Part shown: positions 29,001-38,966 of the stretch, one piece after another | Position numbering within the stretch: the stretch's first letter is position 1 | Layout of the letters: every line of letters begins with the position of its first letter | Notes under the pieces: model-generated | What the model saw: the letters and a program-made list of their open reading frames with translations, nothing else | Told to the model about the DNA's origin: nothing | The model's database searches: none | Assembly: GCA_947453695.1 (NCBI GenBank) | Contig: CANGHW010000010.1 | Coordinates: forward strand, 1 to 64,000 | From: Opitutia bacterium | GTDB lineage: Bacteria > Verrucomicrobiota > Verrucomicrobiia > Opitutales > Opitutaceae | Direction of reading: 5' to 3' | DNA length: 64,000 nt | Translations under genes and position numbers: made by a program

Positions 29001-32000
29001 TTTTCGGCGAAGTGCTCGGCGTGCCGCGGGTCGGGGCGGAGGCGGATTTCTTCGAGTTGGGCGGCCACTCACTGCTGGCGACGAAATTGCTCTCGCGGCT
29101 GCGGGAAAGTGTTGCACCGGGGCTGCCGTTGCGGGCGGTGTTCGAGGCCCCGACGCCGCGGGCGCTCGCGGAATTTGGGGCGGCGCATCGCACGGGGCGG
29201 ACGGAAGCACCGCCGCCGATCACGGCGCGAGCGGCCGGCACGGCGGCGCCAGCGTCATTTGGCCAGCAGCGTTTTTGGTTGTTGGAAAAACTGACGCCCG
29301 GGAACGCCGCGAACCATCTGCAGCTGGCGGTGCACGTGAGCGGGACCTTGGACCGGGAACGCGTCGTAGCGGCGTTGCAGGGGTTGAGGACGCGGCACGA
29401 GCCGCTGCGCACGGGCCTGGCTGAAGCGGACGGCGCGGTGGTGCAGACGGACGCGGGCGATGCGGCGCTGCCATTGCGCGAGAGCGAGGGCGCGGACTGG
29501 GCGACTGCGCTGGCGGCGGATGCGGCGGTCGCGTTCGAGTTGGCGCGGGGGCCGTTGTGGCGCGTGCGCGTGGTGCGCGTGGCGGCGGACGAGCACGTGA
29601 TCGGGTTCACGTTTCACCATGCGATCTTCGACGGATGGTCGGAAGGCGTGCTCGTGCGCGAACTCGCGGCGCTCTACGACGGACGGACCCTGCCGTCATC
29701 ATCGATCACCTACGGCGACTACGCGGCGTGGCAGCGCGCGTGGCTGGCGGGCGGCGAGCTGGCGCGGCAACTCGGCTACTGGCGAACGAAGCTGGCGGGC
29801 GTGCCGGTGCTTGAGCTACCGACCGACCGGCCGAGGCCGGCGGTGCAGACCTTTGCGGGCGGCGTGGTGACGGCAACGCTGGCGACAGCAGAAGCCGGGG
29901 CGGTCGCGGCGTTTGCGCGCAAGGAAAGCGCAACGCTGTTTATGGTGCTGCTGGCAGCCTGGGAAGCAGTGCTCGCGCGGCACAGCGGACAGACGGATTT
30001 CGCGGTGGGCACGCCCATCGCGGGGCGCACGCGCCGGGAGACCGAGGAACTGATCGGGCTGTTTTTGAACACGCTCGTGTTGCGTGCGGACACGGCCGGC
30101 GATCCGACGTTTGCGGAGCTGGTGGCGCGCGTGCGGACGACGACGCTCGATGCCTACGCGCACCAGGACGCGCCCTTCGAGCAGATCGTGGAGGTGCTGA
30201 ATCCGCCGCGCGATCTGAGCCGGACGCCGCTATTCCAGACGTTGCTCGTGTTGCAGAATTCACCGGCGGGCGAGGCGCGGGTGGCGGGGCTCACGCTGGA
30301 GCCGCTGCGCGCAGAGGCGACCACGGCGAAATACGAACTCACGCTCGGCGCAATGGAACGCGACGGTCGGTTGGAGCTGTCGCTGGAATTTAACCGGGCG
30401 ATTTTCGACGAGGGGACGGCGCGACGAATCCTGGCTCGCTATGTGACCCTCCTGATGGCGGCGGTCGCGCTACCGAAACGGCGGATCACGACGCTGGCGT
30501 TCCTGCCCGCCGAGGAATCGGCGCAATTGCGCTCGTGGAATGCGACCGCACGCACCTATCCGACCGGCACGTGGGTGCACGAGTTTCCGGCGCGCGCACC
30601 GGCTGAAGCGATCGCGGTGGTGTGCGGCACCGAGCGGCTGACCTATGCGGAGTTTGGCACCCGCGTGGCGCGGTTGGCGGCGCGGCTCCGCGCGGGCGGA
30701 GTCGGCCGCGAGACGCTCGTCGGCGTTTATCTGGAGCGCTCGGTGGAACTGGTGGTGGCGCTCCACGCGATTTTGCACGCAGGCGGGGCCTACGTGCCGC
30801 TCGACCCGGGGTATCCGCGGGAAAGAGTGGCCCATATGCTGACGGACGCGGGGGTCGCGTGGGTCCTGACGACGACAACGTTGGCGGGACAAATACCGCC
30901 GACGACGGCGCAACTCCTGCGGCTCGATGTGCCAGCGACGGAGGAGGACGCCACGGAGCCGGGGCGGGAGTCGCCGCAGGGTCCGCTGCACGGCGATAGT
31001 GCGGCCTACATGATCTACACGTCGGGTTCGACCGGCCGACCGAAAGGCGCGGTCAACACGCACGCGGGCATTCTCAACCGATTGCAGTGGATGCAGGAGG
31101 CGCTGCCGTTGGGCGGGGACGACCGGGTGTTGCAGAAAACCCCGTTCAGTTTCGACGTGTCGGTGTGGGAATTTTTTTGGCCGTTGATGACGGGAGCGAC
31201 GCTCGTGGTGGCGGAGCCGGACGCGCACAAAGATCCGGCGCGGCTGGTGGCGCTGATCGTGGCGCAAGGAATCACGACGCTGCATTTCGTGCCGTCGATG
31301 TTGCGCGCCTTTCTGGAAGCGCCCGGCGTGGAGCGGTGCACCTCGCTACGGCAGGTGATCTGTTCCGGAGAGGAATTGCCGCGCGAGCTGGTGGAACGGT
31401 TTTACGCGAAGAGCGCAGCGGCGCTGCACAATCTCTACGGGCCGACGGAAGCGGCGGTGGATGTGACGTGGCACGCGTGCCGGCGGGGCGATACCGGGCC
31501 GGTGCCGATCGGGCGGCCGATCGCGAATCTGGAAATCATGGTGCTGGACACGGCGGGTCGCGAGACGCCGATCGGCGTGCCGGGCGAAGTGATGCTCGGC
31601 GGAATCGGACTCGGGCGCGGTTACCACGGGCAGCCCGGGTTGACGGCGGAACGCTGGGTGCCCCACCCCACTTCGGCGGTGCCGGGCGCACGGCTCTACC
31701 GGACGGGCGACCTCGGACGCTGGCGCGCGGACGGCGAAGTGGAATACCTGGGGCGGTTGGATTTTCAGGTGAAGCTGCGCGGTTTTCGCATCGAGCTCGG
31801 CGAGATCGAGGCGGCCTTGCGGGAACACAGCCAAATCGCGGATGCGGCGGTGGCACTGCGCACAGATGCGCCGGGGGAGGCCCGGTTGGTCGGGTATGTC
31901 GTGGCGCGCGGGGCGGCACCGACGATCGCGGAGTTGCGCGAGTGGCTGGCGCGGCGGCTGCCGGAGCACATGGTGCCGGCGGCGTGGGTGACGCTCGATG

Positions 32001-32416
32001 CGTTGCCGCTCTCGCCGGCGGGCAAGACGGACCGGCGGGCGCTGCCAGCACCGGCGGCGGCGACGCGGGCGACCGAAACGGCGCCGCCGCAGGGACCAGT
32101 GGAAGAATGGATCGCCGCGATGTGGACGGAGTTGCTCGACGGCGCGCAGCCCGGGCGCGACGACAATTTTTTTGTGCTCGGGGGACACTCATTGCTGGCG
32201 ACGCAGTTTGTCTCGCGGGTGCGCGAGCAGCTGCAAATCGAGCTGCCGCTCCTGCAATTCTTTGAGGACGCGACGCCGGCGGGGTGCGCACGGACGTTCC
32301 TCGCGCTGGAGCCGGCGGCGGGCCACGCGGAAAAATATGCCCGGGCGCGGCTACGGTTGCGGGCGCTCTCGCCCGAAGAGAAGGCGCGGTTGCTGGCGCC
32401 AAAAACCGGACCATGA
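26051..32416 (+). CDS. NRPS: C(DCL-like)-A(DAWLIGAVVK, hydrophobic)-T-C-A(DVWHISLVDK, Ser)-T
   Basis: SHLLLDGWS, YTSGSTGRPKG x2, GGHSL x2, HHAIFDGWS. Confidence 0.95.
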   Translation: MNAPPMSTPDPRANVEDVFELAPLQRGLLFHHLRDPAGGDYIEQMTFMLEGKLDREAFARAWQTTVDRHAALRTSFQWEGLEQPLQIVHRRVPVPVENLDWSGDTAAAQTTRMAQWLATDRKRGFALAQAPLLRLTLIALGAGRTQVVWTHSHLLLDGWSLPLVLRDVLAAYAGHTTGRAPAPKYRDFVRWLRGRNATAAENFWRTELAGFDEPTPLPCVDGATRGGASAPHEATVAFGPEETGTLKAWGAARGVTLATLTAAAWALVLAKRSGRADVVFGCTVAGRPAELPGADETVGLFINTLPLRVAVPAVERAGAWVAGVQTRLAAARTHEHTPLASVQAWSDVPAGRALFETLFVFENYPGAGEAATVLPEGLRLAEARSLERTHYPLTVVAAVDGGALVVRILSDGQRVGAAAAEEVAGFFRAAVGELMAADDATRVGELDLLTTAEGGQLARWSGMEPAAAADWVDTFLAHVRARPEADALRSAGGTMSYGELAERSAQLADRLATAGVGRETIVALGFGRSAEWPVAALAVLRAGGAYLPIDPAYPKDRIQFMLDDSGARVVIAPREHAAAMQGGGRTVLAWEDFSAKPESGGAGAQPLPATDARQAAYVIYTSGSTGRPKGVVVSRGAWAALAEFQREAARVGPGDRVLQFASTSFDASVWELSLALGSGATLVTATTEALRPGEPLAETLEREAVTCVLLPPSTAAHLPEGAGATVKLLIVGGEACRPGLVTRWANGTRRFVNAYGPTENAVVATWTDLAATDTHGPIGGPVTGTRVYVLDAAGARVPPGVAGELALGGASLARGYLGRPELTAERFGPDPYGAAPGARLYRTGDRVRWGADGRLEFLGRIDEQVKLRGFRVELGEIEAVLATHPAVKEAAVAVRGEAQLVAWVARRADATATAEVLRAWVQERLPEHMVPGRWCFVSALPLTPNGKVNKRALPEPESEADSGAGPTDDNAGAGSPLVALVAGIFGEVLGVPRVGAEADFFELGGHSLLATKLLSRLRESVAPGLPLRAVFEAPTPRALAEFGAAHRTGRTEAPPPITARAAGTAAPASFGQQRFWLLEKLTPGNAANHLQLAVHVSGTLDRERVVAALQGLRTRHEPLRTGLAEADGAVVQTDAGDAALPLRESEGADWATALAADAAVAFELARGPLWRVRVVRVAADEHVIGFTFHHAIFDGWSEGVLVRELAALYDGRTLPSSSITYGDYAAWQRAWLAGGELARQLGYWRTKLAGVPVLELPTDRPRPAVQTFAGGVVTATLATAEAGAVAAFARKESATLFMVLLAAWEAVLARHSGQTDFAVGTPIAGRTRRETEELIGLFLNTLVLRADTAGDPTFAELVARVRTTTLDAYAHQDAPFEQIVEVLNPPRDLSRTPLFQTLLVLQNSPAGEARVAGLTLEPLRAEATTAKYELTLGAMERDGRLELSLEFNRAIFDEGTARRILARYVTLLMAAVALPKRRITTLAFLPAEESAQLRSWNATARTYPTGTWVHEFPARAPAEAIAVVCGTERLTYAEFGTRVARLAARLRAGGVGRETLVGVYLERSVELVVALHAILHAGGAYVPLDPGYPRERVAHMLTDAGVAWVLTTTTLAGQIPPTTAQLLRLDVPATEEDATEPGRESPQGPLHGDSAAYMIYTSGSTGRPKGAVNTHAGILNRLQWMQEALPLGGDDRVLQKTPFSFDVSVWEFFWPLMTGATLVVAEPDAHKDPARLVALIVAQGITTLHFVPSMLRAFLEAPGVERCTSLRQVICSGEELPRELVERFYAKSAAALHNLYGPTEAAVDVTWHACRRGDTGPVPIGRPIANLEIMVLDTAGRETPIGVPGEVMLGGIGLGRGYHGQPGLTAERWVPHPTSAVPGARLYRTGDLGRWRADGEVEYLGRLDFQVKLRGFRIELGEIEAALREHSQIADAAVALRTDAPGEARLVGYVVARGAAPTIAELREWLARRLPEHMVPAAWVTLDALPLSPAGKTDRRALPAPAAATRATETAPPQGPVEEWIAAMWTELLDGAQPGRDDNFFVLGGHSLLATQFVSRVREQLQIELPLLQFFEDATPAGCARTFLALEPAAGHAEKYARARLRLRALSPEEKARLLAPKTGP

Positions 32417-35400
32417 GCGCCTCCGATTCGGACGAGGCTCTGATGGCCCTGTTGCTCGCCAGCGACGGCGAGGCGGCGACGGCAAAACCGGCGGGCATCC
32501 CACGCCGGCCGGCCGGCGCCGACGCGCCGCTATCCTTCGCGCAGCAACGGCTCTGGTTTCTCGACCGCCTCGTGCCGGGCAATGCGGCCTATAATATTTC
32601 CGCCGCCTTCGTGTTGAGCGGTGCACTCGACGGCCCGGCGCTCGAGCGGAGCGTGCACGCGGTGATTGCGCGGCACGAGAGCCTGCGGACGGTGTTCATT
32701 GAGGACGCAGACGGACAGCCCGTGCAACGCGTGCGGGCGGCGGACGCGGCGGGCGAGGCAGTGCAGTGGGCGGATGTTTCCGCCGAGGCGGACCCGGGGG
32801 CGGCGGCGCGGCGGATTGCGGCCGAGGAGGCGGCGCGGCCCTTTGAACTGGCGCAAGGTGCCCCGGTGCGCGTCCGGATTTTACGGCTCGCAGCGACGGA
32901 GCACGCGGTCGTGTGCACCTTACATCACATTGTGTCGGACGGCTGGTCGACGGGCGTGTTGATCCGCGAGATTGCGGCGCATTATGCGACGCCGGGGACG
33001 ATCGCCCCCCTCCCGGTGCAGTATGGGGATTTCGCGACGTGGCAGCGGGCGAAGTTGACGGGGCCGGAATTGGAGCGGCAGCTCGGGTGGTGGCGGGAGC
33101 GGCTGGCGGGATTGCCGGTGCTGGAGCTTCCGACCGATTTTCCGCGTCCGGCGGTCCAGAGTTTTCGCGGCGCGCGCGTGGCGCTGGCGACTGACGCGGC
33201 ACTACGGGACGGGCTGGCGCAGCGCGCGCGCGAGGCGGGCACGACGTTGTTTGCGACGTTGCTGGCGGCAGTGCAGGTCGCACTGGCAGCGTGGAGCGGA
33301 CAGCGGGATTTCGCGGTCGGCGCGCCGGTGGCGGGACGAACACGTGGCGAGTTGGAGCCGCTGATCGGATTTTTCGTCAACACGCTCGTGCTGCGCACCG
33401 AGCTGGCGGGCGACCCGACGGGACGCGAGTTGCTGGCGCGCACGAAGCAGAATTTGCAGGCAGCGCTGGCCCATCAGGACGTGCCCTTCGAAAAACTCGT
33501 CGAGGCGCTCAATCCCGATCGGCAACTCGGCACGACGCCACTGGTGCAGGCGATGTTTTCGCTGGAGAACGCGCCCGACGGCGGACTCGCGTTGCCGGGG
33601 CTGCGGCTGACACCGATCGTGCCCGAGGGCGTGGTAGCGAAGTTTGAACTCACGGTGGGTCTGACGGACGGACCGAACGGACTGCGTGGAGCGGTCGACT
33701 ACGCGGCGGACCTCTTTACCGCGGCGAGTGTGGAGCGGTTTGCCGCGCTGCTGCAGCGCGTGCTGCGGGGCTTGGTGGAGAATCCGGACACACGGGTGTC
33801 GGCGCTCGCGGCGCCCGACGCGGCGGAGCGGGAGGAACTCGGGAAGTTGGGCAGCGGGGAGCGTGTGGTGGAGCCAAGCACGCGTCCGGCTCCGGAGCTG
33901 ATCGCGGCGTGGGCTCGGCGCACACCGGAAGCGACGGCGCTGGTGGACGCGGGCGGGACGATCACGTTTGCAGAAATGTTGGCGCGGGCGGACCGGGTGG
34001 CGGCGGGATTGCGACGGCGTGGCGTCGGACGCGAGCACGTGGTCGCCACCGCGCTGGAGCGTTCGGCGGCGCTGGTGGTGGTGCAGCTCGGAATTTGGCG
34101 GGCGGGCGCGGCATATTTGCCGCTCGATCCGGCCCACCCGGCGGAACGGCTGGCGTGGATGGCGGGCGACGCGGCGGCGCGGTGGGTAATCACAACAATG
34201 GAGCGCCGGGGAGATTTTGGCGCGGTGCCGACGGTCACGGCGGAGGAATTGGCGGCGGACGGTGCAGGCGCGGAGGCGGACGCGGGAGTGGAGAGGGAGG
34301 CCGGTGGAGCAGTGGCGACGCGCGATTTGGCCTATGTGATCTATACCTCGGGCTCCACCGGGCGGCCCAAGGGCGTGGCGGTGGAACACGGGGCGTTGTT
34401 GAATCTAATCGACTGGCACAGGCAGGCGTTCGGCGTGACGGCAGCGGATCGCGGAACATTGGTGGCGGGCGTGGCCTTCGACGCGGCGGTGTGGGAGACG
34501 TGGCCGTATCTGGGGGCCGGCGCGGCGGTGGCAGTGGCGTCGGCGGAGACGGTGGCGGCGCCGGAGCGCCTGCGTGATTGGATTCTGGAAACGGGGGCGA
34601 CGGTGAGTTTTGCGCCGACCCCGCTGGCCGAGCGGCTGCTGGCGCTGCCCTGGCCAGAACGGACGCGCCTGCGCTGGTTGCTGGCGGGGGGAGACCGGTT
34701 GCGGGCGGCGCCGCCGGCGGGCCTGCCGTTTGCGTTGAGCAACAATTACGGACCGACGGAGCACGCGGTGGTAGCAACCTCGGGGCCCGTGGCGGGCGGC
34801 GACAGGCGCGTGCCGGACATCGGACGACCGATCGCGAACACGGTGCTGCGCCTCCTCGATGCAGCGGGGCGGCCGGTGCCGCGCGGCGCAGTGGGGGAAA
34901 TCTCCCTCGGCGGGCCGAGTCTGGCGCGTGGTTATTTAGGGCGACCGGAATTGACGGCGGAGAAATTTATCGGCGACCCGCAGTCGGAGCGGCCGGGCGC
35001 GCGGCTCTACCGCACGGGCGATCTGGGGCGGTGGCGCGAGGACGGGACGCTGGAATTTCGCGGGCGGGCGGATCACCAGGTAAAAATCCGCGGACACCGC
35101 ATCGAGCCGGGTGAGATCGAAGCGGCCGTGTTGGCGCACCCGGGAGTGACGGGAGCGGTGGTGGAGGTCCGCGTGTGGCGGGGCGAGCCGGCATTGGTCG
35201 CTTATGTCGCGCCCGCCGTAGACGAGACGGCGTTGCGGGCGGCACTGCGCGCAACGCTGCCGGCCGCGATGGTGCCGTCGGTGGTGGTGATGCTCGCGGC
35301 GTTGCCACTGACGGCAAACGGGAAGGTGGACCGGCGGGCGTTGCCGGCGCCGAGCGAGGAAGCGAACGCAGCGGCGTCGGCGGCGGTGGCCCCGGCGAAT

Positions 35401-35721
35401 GCACTGGAGGCGGCGATCGCGGGCGTGTGGTGCGAGGTCCTCGGGCGCGCGGCGGTGGGCGCAACGGATAATTTCTTCGACCTCGGCGGGCACTCGCTTC
35501 TCCTCGTGCAAGTGCAAGTCCGTCTCCAAACTCTTCTCGGTCGCGCGATCCCGGTGGTGGCGCTGTTTGCGCACCCCACCGTGCGAACGCTCGCGGCGCA
35601 ACTTGGCGGTGACGCGGGTTCGTCGGGCCGTGCTCCAGGTGATAATGACGCGACGGAGCGAGCAGCACGGCAGCGAGCGGCGTTGGCGCGCAAGCGCGCG
35701 GGACGCGGAGGCGCGGTATGA
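32413..35721 (+). CDS. NRPS: C-A(DAWFLGNVVK, Leu)-T
   Basis: HHIVSDGWS, YTSGSTGRPKG, GGHSL; start trimmed to ATG 32413 (ATGA overlap). Confidence 0.95.
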   Translation: MSASDSDEALMALLLASDGEAATAKPAGIPRRPAGADAPLSFAQQRLWFLDRLVPGNAAYNISAAFVLSGALDGPALERSVHAVIARHESLRTVFIEDADGQPVQRVRAADAAGEAVQWADVSAEADPGAAARRIAAEEAARPFELAQGAPVRVRILRLAATEHAVVCTLHHIVSDGWSTGVLIREIAAHYATPGTIAPLPVQYGDFATWQRAKLTGPELERQLGWWRERLAGLPVLELPTDFPRPAVQSFRGARVALATDAALRDGLAQRAREAGTTLFATLLAAVQVALAAWSGQRDFAVGAPVAGRTRGELEPLIGFFVNTLVLRTELAGDPTGRELLARTKQNLQAALAHQDVPFEKLVEALNPDRQLGTTPLVQAMFSLENAPDGGLALPGLRLTPIVPEGVVAKFELTVGLTDGPNGLRGAVDYAADLFTAASVERFAALLQRVLRGLVENPDTRVSALAAPDAAEREELGKLGSGERVVEPSTRPAPELIAAWARRTPEATALVDAGGTITFAEMLARADRVAAGLRRRGVGREHVVATALERSAALVVVQLGIWRAGAAYLPLDPAHPAERLAWMAGDAAARWVITTMERRGDFGAVPTVTAEELAADGAGAEADAGVEREAGGAVATRDLAYVIYTSGSTGRPKGVAVEHGALLNLIDWHRQAFGVTAADRGTLVAGVAFDAAVWETWPYLGAGAAVAVASAETVAAPERLRDWILETGATVSFAPTPLAERLLALPWPERTRLRWLLAGGDRLRAAPPAGLPFALSNNYGPTEHAVVATSGPVAGGDRRVPDIGRPIANTVLRLLDAAGRPVPRGAVGEISLGGPSLARGYLGRPELTAEKFIGDPQSERPGARLYRTGDLGRWREDGTLEFRGRADHQVKIRGHRIEPGEIEAAVLAHPGVTGAVVEVRVWRGEPALVAYVAPAVDETALRAALRATLPAAMVPSVVVMLAALPLTANGKVDRRALPAPSEEANAAASAAVAPANALEAAIAGVWCEVLGRAAVGATDNFFDLGGHSLLLVQVQVRLQTLLGRAIPVVALFAHPTVRTLAAQLGGDAGSSGRAPGDNDATERAARQRAALARKRAGRGGAV

Positions 35722-38700
35722 GCGGCGCGGGCGAAGAGGCGGACGCGCTGCCACCGGATTCGGTGGCCATTGTGGGCATGGCGGGGCGTTTTCCGGGGGC
35801 GACGGATGTCGCGGCGCTGTGGGCGTTGCTCTGCGAAGGCCGCGAAGGACTGGCGACGCTGACGGAGGCGGAGTTGCGCGCGGAGGGGCTGAGCGCGGCG
35901 GAGATCGCCGATCCGAAATTGGTGCGAGTGACGGGAGCGATCACCGATTACGACCGGTTCGACGCGGAATTTTTCGGACTGAATCCGCGCGAGGCGGAGA
36001 TGATCGATCCGCAGCACCGGGTATTTTTCGAATGCGCGTGGAGCGCGTTGGAGAACGCGGGCATCGATCCGACGCGGGCGGGCGGAAGTGTGGGCGTGTT
36101 TGCGGGCGCGAACCTGAACACCTACTTGCTGCACGCGGTGGTGCCAAATCCGGAGAAAGTGGCGGCGATGGGCATGTTTGGGACGGCGATCGCGAGCGAC
36201 AAGGACGCGCTCACGCAGCGCCTCGCCTACGCGCTGAATCTGCGCGGGCCGGCGGTGACGGTGCAGACGGCGTGCAGCACGTCGTTGGTGGCGGTGCAGC
36301 TGGCCGTGCAGAGTCTGCAAAACTTTCAGTGCGACACAGCACTCGCGGGCGGAGTATCGGTGAAGGTGCCGCACCGCACGGGTTACCATTATACCGAGGG
36401 CGGGGTGGCGTCGCCGGACGGACGGTGCCGGCCCTTCGACGCGGGGGCGCGCGGGACGGTGCCGGCGAACGGCTGCGGGGTAGTGGTCTTGCGTCGGCTC
36501 GACGACGCGTTGGCGGAAGGGGACGACATCATCGCGGTCATCCGCGGCGCGGCGGTAAACAATGACGGCGCGCACAAAGTGGGTTTTACCGCGCCGGGCG
36601 TGGAGGGACAGGCGGCAGTGATCGCGCTGGCGCAGGCGGCAGCGGGCGTGCGGCCGGAAAGCATCGGGTTCATCGAAGCGCACGGGACCGCGACACCGTT
36701 GGGTGATCCGATCGAAGTGGCGGCGTTGGGGAAGATTTTTGGCCGCGGAGCGGGCCGCGCGGGACGTTGCGCGCTCGGGTCGGTGAAATCGAATGTGGGT
36801 CACCTCGACGCGGCGGCGGGCGTGACGGGCTTGATCAAGGCGGCGCTGGCGGTGCGCGCGGGCACCGTGCCGGCGACGGTGCATTTTACGGCGGCCAACG
36901 CAGAGCTGGGGCTGGAGACGACGCCGTTTTTTGTGAACGCGAGTGCGGTGGCCTGGCCGGTAAAGGGCGGGCCGCGACGCGCGGGCGTAAGTTCGTTCGG
37001 CATCGGCGGCACGAACGCGCACGTCGTGCTGGAGCAGGCGCCCGAGCGCGTGGAGACGGCCGCAACTACCACAACGGCGGCGCAGTGGTGGCCGGTGTCG
37101 GCGCGGACCGCGACAGCGCTGGCGCAGGCGTCGGCGAATCTGGCGGAGTGGCTCGACGCGCATCCGACCGCGAATCTCGCCGACGTGGCGCGGACGCTGC
37201 AACGCGGACGGCGCGGCTTCGCAGTGAGGCGCGTGGTGCGCGCGACGACAGCGGCGGAGGCGGCGGCGGCGTTGCGGGCGGCGGACGCGGGCCCGAGTGC
37301 GGGAGCGGGTATGGCAACCGAAATTCCGGCGGCGATCCGCGCGTGGTGCGCGAGTGCGGAAAGCGCATGGCCGGAAGAATTCACGGCGGCGGGCCGCACG
37401 GTGGCCTTGCCGGCGTATCCGTTTGAACGGAGCCGACACTGGATCGATACACCGGTGCGGGCGAGCGCGTCGGCCGCCGAAGGCGCGGCGACGAATGCGA
37501 CGGTGCGGCGCGACGTGGCCGATTGGATTTATCGGGCGGCGTGGCGGCGCGGTGTCGTGCGGCGCGGCGAAGCCGGAGCGGGCCGTGCGGTCCTGGACCT
37601 CGGCGGCTACGCAGTGGCGGAGTCGGTGGCGGCGCTCCGGATGCACGCGACGGACGGGGCACTGCGGGAACTTGTCGTAGTGGTGGATGGCGTGCTCGCC
37701 GTGGAAGGTGGGGACGTGTCGGCGCCGGAGCTGGCGGCGGTGCTCGGATTTGTGCAGGTGCTGCGGCAAGAGCGACCGACGGTGCGGTGGCGGGTGCTCG
37801 ATGCGGGCGGACTCACCGGCGCGGAGCGGGCGGCGGCGGCCGAGGGAGAATGGGGCGCGCCGGACGACGAGACCGTCGTGGCGTGGCGCGGCGGACGACG
37901 ATGGATCCGGGGCTGGGATGCGGTGCCGACAGCGGACGCGGGGAGCTGGCGCGACGGCGGCGTGTTCATCATTTCGGGCGGCTTCGGCCGGCTCGGTCTC
38001 GCTATAGCCGATGCGCTGGCCCGGGCAGGGCGCGTGCGCCTGGTGTTAATCGGACGGCGCGGCGCGAGCGGTGCGGAGGAGCGCGTGCGGGCGTTGGAGG
38101 CGACCGGCGCGGAAGTGCTCGCGGTGGCGGCGGATGTCGCTGATGAGGTGGCGATGCGCGGGGCTGTGGCGACCGCGGACGCGCGCTGGGGCGCGGTGCA
38201 CGGGGTGATCCACGCCGCGGGATTGACCGGCGCGGAATCGGTGCGCGCGGCGGCGGAGACCGACGAGGCGATGCGGGCGGCGCTGTGGCACGCCAAGGTC
38301 GCGGGTTGGCGGGCGCTGGATGCGGCGCTGGCGGGACGGACGCTGGATTTCCGGCTGGCGATCACATCGCTGGCAGCAGTGGTGGGCGGACCGGGGCTGG
38401 GCGCGTATGCAGCAGCAAATGCGGCGCTCGACGCGCTGGCGGAACAGTCGGCGACGCGGACGGACGGCACGGGCTGGAGCAGCGTCGCCTGGGGCGGCAA
38501 CGGCGGCGCGGCGATGGACGGCGCAACGGGAGCGGAGGTATTGCGGCGGATTGCGGCGCGCGGGGAGCCGGGCGCCTGGGTGGTCGCGATGACGGATTTG
38601 CGCGCGTGGTTGCGGGCGAGCGCGCCGACGCTGGCCGCGTCGGCTGCGCCGGTGGCGGTGTCGCGCGCGGAGGCCGAGCGGGTGTTGGCGGAAATTTGGA

Positions 38701-38966
38701 GCGCGGCGGTGGGCGCGGTGCCGGCAACGTGGGAGCAGAATTTTTTTGAAGCGGGCGGCGATTCGTTGTCAGCGGTGCAAGTGGTGGCGCAGATCAACCG
38801 GCGCTTCGGGACGGAGCTGACCGTCGCGGCATTTTTGAATCAGCCAACGGTGGCGGCGGTGGCGGCGCGAGTGGCACCCGACGAAGTGGCGGCGGCGGAG
38901 GCGACCGGCGCGCGGGTGCGGCGCGGGGCGTTGCGCCGTGAGCGTCGCGGAGGAGGCGAAGCATGA
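35718..38966 (+). CDS. Type I PKS: KS-KR-ACP, lacking an AT domain
   Basis: KS TACSTS, EAHGTAT, KSNVGH; post-KS linker runs straight into LPAYPFERSRHW; KR SGGFGRLGL with S/Y/N; ACP GGDSL. Confidence 0.95.
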   Translation: MSGAGEEADALPPDSVAIVGMAGRFPGATDVAALWALLCEGREGLATLTEAELRAEGLSAAEIADPKLVRVTGAITDYDRFDAEFFGLNPREAEMIDPQHRVFFECAWSALENAGIDPTRAGGSVGVFAGANLNTYLLHAVVPNPEKVAAMGMFGTAIASDKDALTQRLAYALNLRGPAVTVQTACSTSLVAVQLAVQSLQNFQCDTALAGGVSVKVPHRTGYHYTEGGVASPDGRCRPFDAGARGTVPANGCGVVVLRRLDDALAEGDDIIAVIRGAAVNNDGAHKVGFTAPGVEGQAAVIALAQAAAGVRPESIGFIEAHGTATPLGDPIEVAALGKIFGRGAGRAGRCALGSVKSNVGHLDAAAGVTGLIKAALAVRAGTVPATVHFTAANAELGLETTPFFVNASAVAWPVKGGPRRAGVSSFGIGGTNAHVVLEQAPERVETAATTTTAAQWWPVSARTATALAQASANLAEWLDAHPTANLADVARTLQRGRRGFAVRRVVRATTAAEAAAALRAADAGPSAGAGMATEIPAAIRAWCASAESAWPEEFTAAGRTVALPAYPFERSRHWIDTPVRASASAAEGAATNATVRRDVADWIYRAAWRRGVVRRGEAGAGRAVLDLGGYAVAESVAALRMHATDGALRELVVVVDGVLAVEGGDVSAPELAAVLGFVQVLRQERPTVRWRVLDAGGLTGAERAAAAEGEWGAPDDETVVAWRGGRRWIRGWDAVPTADAGSWRDGGVFIISGGFGRLGLAIADALARAGRVRLVLIGRRGASGAEERVRALEATGAEVLAVAADVADEVAMRGAVATADARWGAVHGVIHAAGLTGAESVRAAAETDEAMRAALWHAKVAGWRALDAALAGRTLDFRLAITSLAAVVGGPGLGAYAAANAALDALAEQSATRTDGTGWSSVAWGGNGGAAMDGATGAEVLRRIAARGEPGAWVVAMTDLRAWLRASAPTLAASAAPVAVSRAEAERVLAEIWSAAVGAVPATWEQNFFEAGGDSLSAVQVVAQINRRFGTELTVAAFLNQPTVAAVAARVAPDEVAAAEATGARVRRGALRRERRGGGEA

